Positions 12,547 through 25,751 are shown, numbered from the stretch's first letter. The stretch: 64,000 nucleotides of DNA from Sipunculus nudus (GCA_026874595.1 CM049309.1:91968723-92032722), one strand, 5' to 3'. Numbers and translations are program-made. The notes: a model not told the origin generated them from the sequence alone.

Positions 12547-14429
12547 CAGTAGTGTATACTGAGTCACGGGATCGTCGACTCTGTTTATAGTTTAGTAGTA
12601 TATACTGAGACACGAGATCGTCGACCCTGTTTTTCAGTCTACTAGTGTATACTGAGACACGAGATCGTCGACCCTGTTTTTCAGTCTGGTATTGTATACT
12701 GAGACACAAGATCGTCGACTCTGTTTTTAGTTTAGTAGTGTATACTGAGACACGGGATTGTCGACTCTGTTTTTCAGTCTACTAGTGTATACGGAGACAC
12801 GAGATCGTCGACTCTGTTTTTCAGTCTACTAGTGTATACTGAGACACGAGATCGTCGACTATGTTTTTCAGTCAAAGAATGTGTACTGAAACACGGGATT
12901 GTCGACTCTGTTTTCAGTCTGGTATTGTATACTGAGACACGGGATTGTCGACCAGTCTAGAAGTGTATACTGAGAAACGGGATCGTCGACTCTGTTTTCA
13001 GTGTAGTAGTGTATACTGAGACACGGGATTGTCGACTCTGTTTTTTTAGTGTAGTAGTGTATACTGAGACACGGGATTGTCGACTCTGTTTTCAGTCTGG
13101 TATTGTATGCTGAGACACGGGATTGTCGACTCTGTTTTCAGTCTAGTAGTGTATACTGAGACACGGGATTGTCGACTCTGTTTTTTAGTCTAGGAGTGTG
13201 TACTGAGACACGGGATTGTCGACTCTGTTTTTAGTCTAGTAGTGTATACTGAGCCACGGGATCGTCGACTCTGTTTTTAGTGTAGTAGTGTATACTGAGA
13301 CATGGGATAGTCGACTCTGTTTTCAGTCTAGGAGTGTGTACTGAGACACGGGATTGTCGAACCTGTTTTCATTCTGGCATTGTATACTGAGACACGGGAT
13401 TGTCGACTCTGTTTTTAGTTTAGTAGTGTATACTGAGACACGGGATTGTCGACTCTGTTTTTAGTGTAGTAGTGTATACTGAGACATGGGATTGTCAACT
13501 CTGTTTTTAGTTTAGTAGTGTATACTAAGACACGGGATTGTCGACTCTGTTTTCAGTCTAGGAGTGTGTACTGAGACACGGGATTGTCGAACCTGTTTTC
13601 ATTCTGGCATTGTATACTGAGACACGGGATTGTCGACTCTGTTTTTAGTTTAGTAGTGTATACTGAGACACAAGATCGTCGACTCTGTTTTTAGTGTAGT
13701 AGTGTATACTGAGACACGGGATTGTCGACTCTGTTTTTAGTCTAGTAGTGTATACTGAGACACGGGATTGTCGACTCTGTTTTTTTAGTGTAGTAGTGTG
13801 TACTGAGAAATGGGATTGTCGACTCTGTTTTTTTTTAGTTTAGTAGTGTATACTGAGACACGGGATTGTCGACTCTGTTTTTAGTGTAGTAGTGTATACT
13901 GAGAAATGGGATTGTCGACTCTGTTTTTTTTTTAGTTTAGTAGTGTATACTGAGACACGGGATTGTCGACTCTGTTTTTAGTGTAGTAGTGTATACTGAG
14001 GCATGGGATTGTCGACTCTGTTTTCAGTCTAGCAGTGTGTACTGAGACACGGGATTGTCGAACCTGTTTTCATTCTGGCATTGTATACTGAGACACGGGA
14101 TTGTCGACTCTGTTTTTAGTTTAGTAGTGTATACTGAGACACGAGATGGTCGACCAGTCTGGTATTGTATACTGAGACATGGGATTGTCGACTCTGTTTT
14201 CAGTCTGGTATTGTATACTGAGACACGTGATCGTCGACTCTGTTTTTACTGTAGTAGTTTATACTGAGACATGGGATTGTCGACTCTGTTTTCAGTCTAG
14301 GAGTGTGTACTGAGACACGGGATTGTCGAACCTGTTTTCATTCTGGCATTGTATACTGAGACACGGGATTGTCGACTCTGTTTTTAGTGTAGTATTGTAT
14401 ACTGAGACATGGGATTGTCGACTCTGTTT

Positions 14430-16500
14430 TCAGTCTAGGAGTGTGAACTGAGACACGGGATTGTCGAACCTGTTTTCATTCTGGCATTGTATACTGAGAC
14501 ACGGGATTGTCGACTCTGTTTTTAGTTTAGTAGTGTATACTGAGACACGGGATGGTCGACCAGTCTGGTATTGTATACTGAGACATGGGATTGTCGACTC
14601 TGTTTTCAGTCTGGTATTGTATACTGAGACACGGGATCGTCGACTCTGTTTTTAGTGTAGTAGTGTAATCTGAGACACGGGATTGTCAACTCTGTTTTTC
14701 AGTCTACTAGTGTATACTGAGACACGAGATCGTCGACTATGTTTTTCAGTCAAAGAATGTGTACTGAAACACGGGATTGTCGACTCTGTTTCAGTCTGGT
14801 ATTGTATACTGAGACATGGGATCGTCGACTCTGTTTTTAGTGTAGTAGTGTATACTGAGAAATGGGATTGTCGACTCTGTTTTTTTTTTAGTTTAGTAGT
14901 GTATACTGAGACACGAGATCGTTGACCCTGTTTTCAGTCTGGTATTGTATACTGAGACACGGGATTGTCGACTCTGTTTTCAGTCTGGTATTGTATACTG
15001 AGACACGGGATCGTCGACTCTGTTTTCAGTCTAGGAGTGTGTACTGAGACACGGGATTGTCGACTCTGTTTTTAGTGTAGTAGTGTATACTGAGGCATGG
15101 GATTGTCGACTCTGTTTTCAGTCTAGGAGTGTGAACTGAGACACGGGATTGTCGAACCTGTTTTCATTCTGGCATTGTATACTGAGACACGGGATTGTCG
15201 ACTCAGTTTTTAGTTTAGTAGTGTATACTGAGACACGGGATGGTCGACCAGTCTGGTATTGTATACTGAGACATGGGATTGTCGACTCTGTTTTCAGTCT
15301 GGTATTGTATACTGAGACACGGGATCGTCGACTCTGTTTTTTTAGTGTAGTAGTGTATACTGAGACACGGGATTGTCGACTCTGTTTTTCAGTCTACTAG
15401 TGTATACTGAGACACGAGATCGTCGACTATGTTTTTCAGTCAAAGAATGTGTACTGAAACACGGGATTGTCGACTCTGTTTTCAGTCTGGTATTGTATAC
15501 TGAGACATGGGATCGTCGACTCTGTTTTTAGTGTAGTAGTGTGTACTGAGAAATGGGATTGTCGACTCTGTTTTTTTTAGTTTAGTAGTGTATACTGACA
15601 CACGGGATTGTCGACTCTGTTTTCAGTCTAGTAGTGTATACTGAGACACGGGATTGTCGACTCTGTTTTTCAGTCTAGGAGTGTATACTGAGACACGGGA
15701 TTGTCGATTCTGTTTTCAGTCTAGGAGTGTATTCTGAGACACGGGATTGTCGAACCTGTTTTTCAGTGTAGTAGTGTATACTGAGACATGGGATTGTCGA
15801 CTCTGTTTTCAGTCTAGAAGTGTGAACTGAGACACGGGATTGTCGAACCTGTTTTCATTCTGGCATTGTATACTGAGACACGGGATTGTCGACTCTGTTT
15901 TTAGTTTAGTAGTGTATACTGAGACACGGGATGGTCGACCAGTCTGGTATTGTATACTGAGACATGGGATTGTCGACTCTGTTTTCAGTCTGGTATTGTT
16001 TACTGAGACACGGGATCGTCGACTCTGTTTTTAGTGTAGTAGTGTATACTGAGACACGGGATTGTCGACTCTGTTTTTCAGTCTACTAGTGTATACTGAG
16101 ACACGAGATCGTCGACTATGTTTTTCAGTCAAAGAATGTGTACTGAAACACGGGATTGTCGACTCTGTTTTCAGCCTGGTATTGTATACTGAGACATGGG
16201 ATCGTCGACTCTGTTTTTAGTGTAGTAGTGTGTACTGAGAAATGGGATTGTCGACTCTGTTTTTTTTAGTTTAGTAGTGTATACTGACACACGGGATTGT
16301 CGACTCTGTTTTCAGTCTAGTAGTGTATACTGAGACACGGGATTGTCGACTCTGTTTTTCAGTCTAGGAGTGTATACTGAGACACGGGATTGTCGATTCT
16401 GTTTTCAGTCTAGGAGTGTATTCTGAGACACGGGATTGTCGAACCTGTTTTTCAGTGTAGTAGTGTATACTAAGACACGGGATTGTCGACTCTGTTTTCA
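14430..16500. repeat. About 690-bp subrepeat, three copies
   Basis: Within the 46-bp array, the same unusual run of unit variants (including GAACCTGTTTTCATTCTGGC and GGATGGTCGACC) recurs starting near 14461, 15149 and 15840. The spacings are 688 and 691 bases. The pair at 18084 and 18775 (691 apart) is the duplicated image of the last two copies. This is an intermediate higher-order level between the 46-bp unit and the 2.94-kb block. Confidence 0.8.
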
Positions 16501-17768
16501 GTCTAGTAGTGTATACTGAGACACGGGATTGTCGACTCTGTTTTTTTAGTGTAGTAGTGTGTACTGAGAAATGGGATTGTCGACTCTGTTTTTTTTAGTT
16601 TAGTAGTGTATACTAAGACACGGGATTGTCGACTCTGTTTTCAGTCTAGGAGTGTGTACTGAGACACGGGATTGTCGAACCTGTTTTCAGTCTAGGAGTG
16701 TGTACTGAGACACGGGATTGTCGACTCTGTTTTCAGTCTAGTAGGGTATACTGAGACACGGGATTGTCGACTCTGTTTTTCAGTCTAGGAGTGTATACTG
16801 AGACACGGGATTGTCGACTCTGTTTTTTTAGTGTAGTAGTGTGTACTGAGAAATGGGATCGTCGACTCTGTTTTTTTAGTTTAGTAGTTTATACTGAGAC
16901 ACGGGATTGTCGAATCTGTTTTCAGTCTGGTATTGTATACTGAGACACGGGATTGTCGACTCTGTTTTCAGTCTAGTAGTGTATACTGAGACACGGGATT
17001 GTCGACTCTGTTTTTTTAGTGTAGTAGTGTGTACTGAGAAATGGGATTGTCGACTCTGTTTTTTTTAGTTTAGTAGTGTATACTGAGACACGGGATTGTC
17101 GACTCTGTTTTCAGTCTAGTAGTGTATACTGAGACACGGGATTGTTGACTCTGTTTTTTTAGTGTAGTAGTGTGTACTGAGAAATGGGATTGTCGACTCT
17201 GTTTTTTTTTTAGTTTAGTAGTGTATACTGAGACACGGGATTGTCGACTCTGTTTTCAGTCTAGGAGTGTGTACTGAGACACGGGATTGTCGAACCTGTT
17301 TTCAGTCTAGGAGTGTGTACTGAGACACGGAATTGTCGACTCTGTTTTCAGTTTAGTAGTGTATACTGAGACACGGGATTGTCGACTCTGTTTTTCAGTC
17401 TAGGAGTGTATACAGAGACACGGGATTGTCGACTCTGTTTTTTTAGTTTAGTAGTGTATACTGAGACACGGGATTGTCGACTCTGTTTTCAGTCTAGGAG
17501 TGTGTACTGAGACACGGGATTGTCGACTCTGTTTTCAGTCTAGTAGTGTATACTGAGACACGGGATTGTCGACTCTGTTTTTCAGTCTAGGAGTGTATAC
17601 TGAGACACGGGATTGTCGACTCTGTTTTTTTAGTGTAGTAGTGTGTACTGAGAAATGGGATTGTCGACTCTGTTATTTTTAGTTAAGTAGTGTATACTGA
17701 GACACGGGATTGACGACTCTGTTTTCAGTCTAGTAGTGTAAACTGAGACACGGGATTGTCGACTCTGT
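14834..17768. repeat. 2.94-kb tandem duplication, copy 1
   Basis: Every position checked matches the sequence 2935 bases further on, including rare private variants: TATACAGAGACACGG, CACGGAATTG, TTATTTTTAGTTAAG and GATTGACGAC. Agreement starts at the T tract near 14834, where 5 versus 6 T marks the left break. Confidence 0.88.
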
Positions 17769-20720
17769 TTTTTAGTGTAGTAGTGTATACTGAGAAATGG
17801 GATTGTCGACTCTGTTTTTTTTTTAGTTTAGTAGTGTATACTGAGACACGAGATCGTTGACCCTGTTTTCAGTCTGGTATTGTATACTGAGACACGGGAT
17901 TGTCGACTCTGTTTTCAGTCTGGTATTGTATACTGAGACACGGGATCGTCGACTCTGTTTTCAGTCTAGGAGTGTGTACTGAGACACGGGATTGTCGACT
18001 CTGTTTTTAGTGTAGTAGTGTATACTGAGGCATGGGATTGTCGACTCTGTTTTCAGTCTAGGAGTGTGAACTGAGACACGGGATTGTCGAACCTGTTTTC
18101 ATTCTGGCATTGTATACTGAGACACGGGATTGTCGACTCAGTTTTTAGTTTAGTAGTGTATACTGAGACACGGGATGGTCGACCAGTCTGGTATTGTATA
18201 CTGAGACATGGGATTGTCGACTCTGTTTTCAGTCTGGTATTGTATACTGAGACACGGGATCGTCGACTCTGTTTTTTTAGTGTAGTAGTGTATACTGAGA
18301 CACGGGATTGTCGACTCTGTTTTTCAGTCTACTAGTGTATACTGAGACACGAGATCGTCGACTATGTTTTTCAGTCAAAGAATGTGTACTGAAACACGGG
18401 ATTGTCGACTCTGTTTTCAGTCTGGTATTGTATACTGAGACATGGGATCGTCGACTCTGTTTTTAGTGTAGTAGTGTGTACTGAGAAATGGGATTGTCGA
18501 CTCTGTTTTTTTTAGTTTAGTAGTGTATACTGACACACGGGATTGTCGACTCTGTTTTCAGTCTAGTAGTGTATACTGAGACACGGGATTGTCGACTCTG
18601 TTTTTCAGTCTAGGAGTGTATACTGAGACACGGGATTGTCGATTCTGTTTTCAGTCTAGGAGTGTATTCTGAGACACGGGATTGTCGAACCTGTTTTTCA
18701 GTGTAGTAGTGTATACTGAGACATGGGATTGTCGACTCTGTTTTCAGTCTAGAAGTGTGAACTGAGACACGGGATTGTCGAACCTGTTTTCATTCTGGCA
18801 TTGTATACTGAGACACGGGATTGTCGACTCTGTTTTTAGTTTAGTAGTGTATACTGAGACACGGGATGGTCGACCAGTCTGGTATTGTATACTGAGACAT
18901 GGGATTGTCGACTCTGTTTTCAGTCTGGTATTGTTTACTGAGACACGGGATCGTCGACTCTGTTTTTAGTGTAGTAGTGTATACTGAGACACGGGATTGT
19001 CGACTCTGTTTTTCAGTCTACTAGTGTATACTGAGACACGAGATCGTCGACTATGTTTTTCAGTCAAAGAATGTGTACTGAAACACGGGATTGTCGACTC
19101 TGTTTTCAGCCTGGTATTGTATACTGAGACATGGGATCGTCGACTCTGTTTTTAGTGTAGTAGTGTGTACTGAGAAATGGGATTGTCGACTCTGTTTTTT
19201 TTAGTTTAGTAGTGTATACTGACACACGGGATTGTCGACTCTGTTTTCAGTCTAGTAGTGTATACTGAGACACGGGATTGTCGACTCTGTTTTTCAGTCT
19301 AGGAGTGTATACTGAGACACGGGATTGTCGATTCTGTTTTCAGTCTAGGAGTGTATTCTGAGACACGGGATTGTCGAACCTGTTTTTCAGTGTAGTAGTG
19401 TATACTAAGACACGGGATTGTCGACTCTGTTTTCAGTCTAGTAGTGTATACTGAGACACGGGATTGTCGACTCTGTTTTTTTAGTGTAGTAGTGTGTACT
19501 GAGAAATGGGATTGTCGACTCTGTTTTTTTTAGTTTAGTAGTGTATACTAAGACACGGGATTGTCGACTCTGTTTTCAGTCTAGGAGTGTGTACTGAGAC
19601 ACGGGATTGTCGAACCTGTTTTCAGTCTAGGAGTGTGTACTGAGACACGGGATTGTCGACTCTGTTTTCAGTCTAGTAGGGTATACTGAGACACGGGATT
19701 GTCGACTCTGTTTTTCAGTCTAGGAGTGTATACTGAGACACGGGATTGTCGACTCTGTTTTTTTAGTGTAGTAGTGTGTACTGAGAAATGGGATCGTCGA
19801 CTCTGTTTTTTTAGTTTAGTAGTTTATACTGAGACACGGGATTGTCGAATCTGTTTTCAGTCTGGTATTGTATACTGAGACACGGGATTGTCGACTCTGT
19901 TTTCAGTCTAGTAGTGTATACTGAGACACGGGATTGTCGACTCTGTTTTTTTAGTGTAGTAGTGTGTACTGAGAAATGGGATTGTCGACTCTGTTTTTTT
20001 TAGTTTAGTAGTGTATACTGAGACACGGGATTGTCGACTCTGTTTTCAGTCTAGTAGTGTATACTGAGACACGGGATTGTTGACTCTGTTTTTTTAGTGT
20101 AGTAGTGTGTACTGAGAAATGGGATTGTCGACTCTGTTTTTTTTTTAGTTTAGTAGTGTATACTGAGACACGGGATTGTCGACTCTGTTTTCAGTCTAGG
20201 AGTGTGTACTGAGACACGGGATTGTCGAACCTGTTTTCAGTCTAGGAGTGTGTACTGAGACACGGAATTGTCGACTCTGTTTTCAGTTTAGTAGTGTATA
20301 CTGAGACACGGGATTGTCGACTCTGTTTTTCAGTCTAGGAGTGTATACAGAGACACGGGATTGTCGACTCTGTTTTTTTAGTTTAGTAGTGTATACTGAG
20401 ACACGGGATTGTCGACTCTGTTTTCAGTCTAGGAGTGTGTACTGAGACACGGGATTGTCGACTCTGTTTTCAGTCTAGTAGTGTATACTGAGACACGGGA
20501 TTGTCGACTCTGTTTTTCAGTCTAGGAGTGTATACTGAGACACGGGATTGTCGACTCTGTTTTTTTAGTGTAGTAGTGTGTACTGAGAAATGGGATTGTC
20601 GACTCTGTTATTTTTAGTTAAGTAGTGTATACTGAGACACGGGATTGACGACTCTGTTTTCAGTCTAGTAGTGTAAACTGAGACACGGGATTGTCGACTC
20701 TGTTTTTTAGTGTAGTAGTG
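17769..20720. repeat. 2.94-kb tandem duplication, copy 2
   Basis: Head-to-tail second copy. Identity to copy 1 persists to about 20720, where TGTATACTG (copy 1 side, 17786) and TGTGTACTG differ. Agreement, even in T-tract lengths that vary freely between neighbouring units, implies a recent event. Confidence 0.88.
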
Positions 20721-21084
20721 TGTACTGAGAAATGGGATTGTCGACTCTGTTTTTTTTAGTTTAGTAGTGTATACTGAGACACGGGATTGTCGACTCTGTT
20801 TTCAGTCTAGGAGTGTGTACTGAGACACGGGATTGTCGACTCTGTTTTCAGTCTAGGAGTGTGTACTGAGACACGGGATTGTCGACTCTGTTTTCAGTCT
20901 AGGCGTGTATACTGAGACACGGGATTGTCGAACCTGTTTTTCAGTGTAGTAGTGTATACTAAGACACGGGATTGTCGACTCTGTTTTAGTTTAGTAGTGT
21001 ATACCGTGACACGGGATTGTCGACCAGTCTAGTAGTGTATACCGAGACACGGGATTGTCGACCAGTCTAGTAGTGTATACTGAG

Positions 21085-23067
21085 ACACGGGATTGTCGAC
21101 TCTTTTTTTCAGACATGTATAAACTGAGACACGGGATCGTCTACTCTGTTTTTAGATTAGGAGTGTATACCGAGACACGGGATTGTCGACCAGTCTAGTA
21201 GTGTATACTGAGACACGGGATTGTCGACCAGTCTAGTAGTGTATACTGAGACACGGGATTGTCGACTCTTTTTTTCAGACATGTATAAACTGAGACACGG
21301 GATTGTCTACTCTGTTTTTAGTTTAGGAGTGTATACCGAGACACGGGATTGTCGACCAGTCTAGTAGTGTATACCGAGACACGGGATGTCGACCAGTCTA
21401 GTAGTGTATACTGAGACACGGGATTGTCGAATCTTTTTTTCAGACATGTATAAACTGAGACACGGGATCGTCTACTCTGTTTTTAGTTTAGGAGTGTATA
21501 CCGAGACACGGGATTGTCGACCAGTCTAGTAGTGTATACCGAGACACGGGATTGTCGACCAGTCTAGTAGTGTATACTGAGACACGGGATTGTCGACTCT
21601 TTTTTTCAGACATGTATAAACTGAGACACGGGATCGTCTACTCTGTTTTTAGTTTAGGAGTGTATACCGAGACACGGGATTGTCGACCAGTCTAGTAGTG
21701 TATACTGAGACACGGGATTGTCGACCAGTCTAGTAGTGTATACTGAGACACGGGATTGTCGACCAGTCTAGTAGTGTATACTGAGACATGGGATTGTCGA
21801 CTCTTTTTTTCAGACATGTATACACTGAGACACGGGATCGTCTACTCTGTTTTTTAGTTTAGGAGTGTATACTGAGACACGGGATTGTCGTCTCTGTTTT
21901 TTTCAGTTCAGTAGTGTATGCTGAGACAAGGGATTGTCAACTCGTTTTTTTAATTTAGTAGTGTATACCGAGACAAGGGATTGTCGACTTTGTTTTTTCA
22001 GTCTAGTAGTGTATGCTGAGACACGGGATTGTCGACTCTGTTTTCAGTCTAGTATAGTGTATACTGACACACGGGATTGTCGACTCTTTTTTTCAGACAT
22101 GTATAAACTGAGACACGGGATCGTCTACTCTGTTTTTAGATTAGGAGTGTATACCGAGACACGGGATTGTCGACCAGTCTAGTAGTGTATACTGAGACAC
22201 GGGATTGTCGACCAGTCTAGTAGTGTATACTGAGACACGGGATTGTCGACTCTTTTTTTCAGACATGTATAAACTGAGACACGGGATTGTCTACTCTGTT
22301 TTTAGTTTAGGAGTGTATACCGAGACACGGGATTGTCGACCAGTCTAGTAGTGTATACCGAGACACGGGATGTCGACCAGTCTAGTAGTGTATACTGAGA
22401 CACGGGATTGTCGAATCTTTTTTTCAGACATGTATAAACTGAGACACGGGATCGTCTACTCTGTTTTTAGTTTAGGAGTGTATACCGAGACACGGGATTG
22501 TCGACCAGTCTAGTAGTGTATACCGAGACACGGGATTGTCGACCAGTCTAGTAGTGTATACTGAGACACGGGATTGTCGACTCTTTTTTTCAGACATGTA
22601 TAAACTGAGACACGGGATCGTCTACTCTGTTTTTAGTTTAGGAGTGTATACCGAGACACGGGATTGTCGACCAGTCTAGTAGTGTATACTGAGACACGGG
22701 ATTGTCGACCAGTCTAGTAGTGTATACTGAGACACGGGATTGTCGACCAGTCTAGTAGTGTATACTGAGACATGGGATTGTCGACTCTTTTTTTCAGACA
22801 TGTATACACTGAGACACGGGATCGTCTACTCTGTTTTTTTAGTTTAGGAGTGTATACTGAGACACGGGATTGTCGTCTCTGTTTTTTTCAGTTCAGTAGT
22901 GTATGCTGAGACAAGGGATTGTCAACTCGTTTTTTTAATTTAGTAGTGTATACCGAGACAAGGGATTGTCGACTTTGTTTTTTCAGTCTAGTAGTGTATG
23001 CTGAGACACGGGATTGTCGACTCTGTTTTCAGTCTAGTATAGTGTATACTGACACACGGGATTGTCA
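21085..23067. repeat. 984-bp tandem duplication at the array's right end
   Basis: The two copies run about 21085-22069 and 22070-23067. Matching markers 984 bases apart include the unique TTTAGATTAGG variant (21155 and 22139) and GAGACATGGG (21783 and 22767). One T-tract differs by one base. This part of the array has its own unit variants: TATACCGAGACACGG, CAGACATGTATAAACTG and GTCTAC in place of GTCGAC. It was therefore amplified separately from the 2.94-kb block. Confidence 0.88.
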
Positions 23068-23088
23068 ACTGCATGTATGTATATAAAC

Positions 23089-23111
23089 ATATATATATAT
23101 ATATATATATA
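23089..23111. repeat. Short (AT)n tract
   Basis: AT dinucleotide run, 20 bases right of the end of the 46-bp array. Confidence 0.9.
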
Positions 23112-23621
23112 CATTAAATCAAACTTGTTGCTGTGAAAAGATTTTTAAAAATATTTTACTGTAAATATCACTTGGCTCAAGTCACCTTTTTTATAAATGC
23201 TAAGGGGGGTGCCAGCAGACAAGGAGTTTACGTTAGAATAAAAACAATACGACATACAAGTAATGTCATTAGGCCAAATTTAATTTTAGGTGGAGCCTTA
23301 AATGGTCCACTTACCGGCTCTCGAAATTAGATCAATATAGTTTCAGGGTTTTCCCACCATTCAGCACGATTGTCAGGTAATATAATGTAATATATGGACA
23401 AAAAATCGATACATGTCATCACGTTTGTTGATCTTGGTTCCTTTTAGTTTGCCCCAGTTAACAAAGAAGCAACAACTCCAATGTATGTACATTAAATGCC
23501 CTTATTTCTACAAAACATCATTAGCATGTTTAATATATATTGCGGTATGAGCGGTCTATAGCTGAGGCGAAAACTGCGCACCAGGAAGGGATGTTCTCTT
23601 CTGTCAGGCAGACAGCGTAGC

Positions 23622-23652
23622 TATATATAGCTCACGTACACGGCTCCTCAGT
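23622..23652 (+). promoter_or_regulatory. Candidate TATA/initiator core promoter
   Basis: TATATATA begins at 23622 and a TCAGT initiator has its A at 23650, a 28-base distance that fits RNA polymerase II core promoters of invertebrates. The surrounding 100 bases are richer in GC than the region as a whole. No ATG frame of length follows directly, so a transcript would need a non-coding first exon. It may also be chance in AT-rich DNA. Confidence 0.3.
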
Positions 23653-24478
23653 CTTCAGTGTAGGATGTTTAGTTTTTAGTTTGTTAACCATTCTTGTGTG
23701 ACATTAAAATGAATTATAATTTGATATCAAAATATATTATGGTTTATACTGAAATAACTGTGAAAACCGGTACCGTTGAGGGGCCGCCGTTACTTTGTGT
23801 ATATGAATGCTAGTTCTTCACACCTCAGGCAGCCATGCCCCACTTAATATTCCAGGAGTAGTCGTAAAACTTTGATCTATGTACATATTTGTCACACGTA
23901 TAGAGTGATGGCTGATGTGGCGTTAACACATCAAATAAAATAATCTCTGTTAATTAGACGTTTTCACAGTCATGAGGATTTCCTGGGTATACAGGTGTGC
24001 TTGTAACCACTATTTTCTCGGGCCTCTCAGATTCCGACGTTACTTTACCTATACTACATCGGCTGTGAACTAAACATTTATCAGCAACAGTGAAGTTCAA
24101 GTGAATTAATCTGATATATTATTATAGGACTACCATGAGCCACTATCCTATTTGTAAACTAATGTGTGCAAAAACTAACTTAAGTTGTGGTAATTCCTCT
24201 GAAGATATTCCAGCATCTAGCCATATGTTAACTTTAAGTTCATATACAGCGCCGACCTAGAAAAGAAGCTTATCCTACCAAGTCCTCAAATTGCATTTCA
24301 AAACCAGTTAATTTCATCCTAAATGCGACAGATGGCGCTTTAATAAAATCTTGACTGGTTCACTATTTTAATGGATAATATAACAACACATCATTGCCAT
24401 ACTAATAACATTCCTAAAGATAATTTTTAAATTAATGAGCATCAGATCAGCCAAAGTTTATTTCAAACCCTACTTGCC
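23653..24478. other. Intergenic DNA
   Basis: AT-rich unique sequence. No gene or repeat family is supported. Confidence 0.5.
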
Positions 24479-24585
24479 ATAATATAATATAATATAATAT
24501 AATATAATATAATATAATATAATATAATATAATATAATATAATATAATATAATATAATATAATATAATATAATATAATATAATAT
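24479..24585. repeat. (AATAT)n microsatellite
   Basis: About 21 nearly perfect copies of the pentanucleotide AATAT. Confidence 0.97.
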
Positions 24586-25751
24586 TTAACTGATTAAAAT
24601 ATGATATTATTATTATAATATTATCGTAATTTGAAATATATAGGACTCCCTAAAATACTGTGATTTAAGACATGTGTAAGTCTGGATTAACCAGAAAATA
24701 ATACAAACTTAATATGACATGACTGGGTCATAGGGAAAACATTTCATCCAGTGACGACCCGACAATCTTTATAGCGAATCAAAAATAAAATGACGATTAT
24801 AAAGCCATGTAAAATATACGTTTGTTATCGCATGATAAACCTCCTGACACCATACGTGAAGGGTTGCCTCTTTGAATCGGAACTAAAAGCATGAAACGAC
24901 CTGCTATAAATAAAAGCGCTCACTTATTAATACTTAATAAAAAATATGGACACCGTGACAGTCTTTATGTATACAAAGAACATTTAGCGGGCATTATTAC
25001 ATTTCAGGTATCTGAAGTTGTCCTTGTTATTTTCCAAGCATGTAGACATTTGAATAGACTAGGTGAGAACATACTAACTTACCAATAACGCTATATGCAG
25101 GTGCGCTTGATGCATTCTTCACACATTTTCATCTTTTACATATGTATTTTGTGCATGATTTAGTCAAATGTGTTAGAACTTATGACCGTTTATGCCATGT
25201 GTCATAAAGTTCTTGTCGTTTCGGGTCATTAAACCCAGATACGTTTATATACAGAACAAAAAAACCCTCGCATATTCTTTCTTTTGAAGTTCGTATGTTC
25301 AGTGTTGTATTAATTGCCAAACCATGCTTTGTGTTATTTTATGTTTGTTATTGTTCTTCAGGTATTTTTAAATGAAAATTAAATTAAATCTCATATAAAT
25401 ATGAATTTCCAACCTTGGTATATTGGTGCATGTGCAGTTCAACGCATCAGACATCATAGAAGTTCCAGAAGTACAACTCAAGATAAGGTTGTTCTATGGA
25501 CATACGCTGAAACGTCAACAAAATTTGCCAACAGGATTACAAATTTTTGTAAAATTGGTTGAAACTTAGAAGCTAAATTTATAAACACACATATATATAT
25601 ATATAAATATATATAAAACCGGTAAATCCTGCATGGCCTGACGTCAGCTTATAAGATTTGTCATAGTGGTGAACAAATCAGGCAATTTAAGTTAGTCATC
25701 AGTGGTCATCTTCTTATTTACATCTTGCTTTTCAGTACTGGATGAGACACA
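24586..25751. other. Intergenic DNA
   Basis: AT-rich unique sequence with a short AT tract at 25592-25616. The open frame at 24891-25088 has no recognisable motif. No gene is supported. Confidence 0.5.

Larger units (their letters stand above)
12547..23069. repeat. 46-bp minisatellite, over 200 copies
   Basis: A 10.5-kb uninterrupted array. The unit is about 46 bases (45-50) with the conserved block GTATACTGAGACACGGGAT, then GTCGACTCTG, a T tract of variable length, and CAGTCTAGTAGT. The T-tract length (4 to 10) accounts for most of the length variation. Units also alternate between TCTGGTATT and TCTAGTAGT types. GTATAC and GTCGAC are both palindromes of the form GTMKAC and recur in nearly every unit. 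The open frames here (for example 14055, 15149 and 18084) are translations of the same units and not genes. The left margin is slightly diverged and the right margin ends sharply in a TA tract. Confidence 0.97.

Noticed and set aside
14055-22182. Repeated frames of 64-83 codons reading as Tyr-Thr-Glu-Thr-Arg-Asp repeats
   Set aside because: They are translations of the 46-bp array. The same peptide recurs because blocks are duplicated, and frames end randomly at T-tract length changes.
12547-23069. CRISPR-like array of repeats and spacers
   Set aside because: Units are contiguous and all parts of each unit are repeated. There are no unique spacers, and the DNA is eukaryotic in character.
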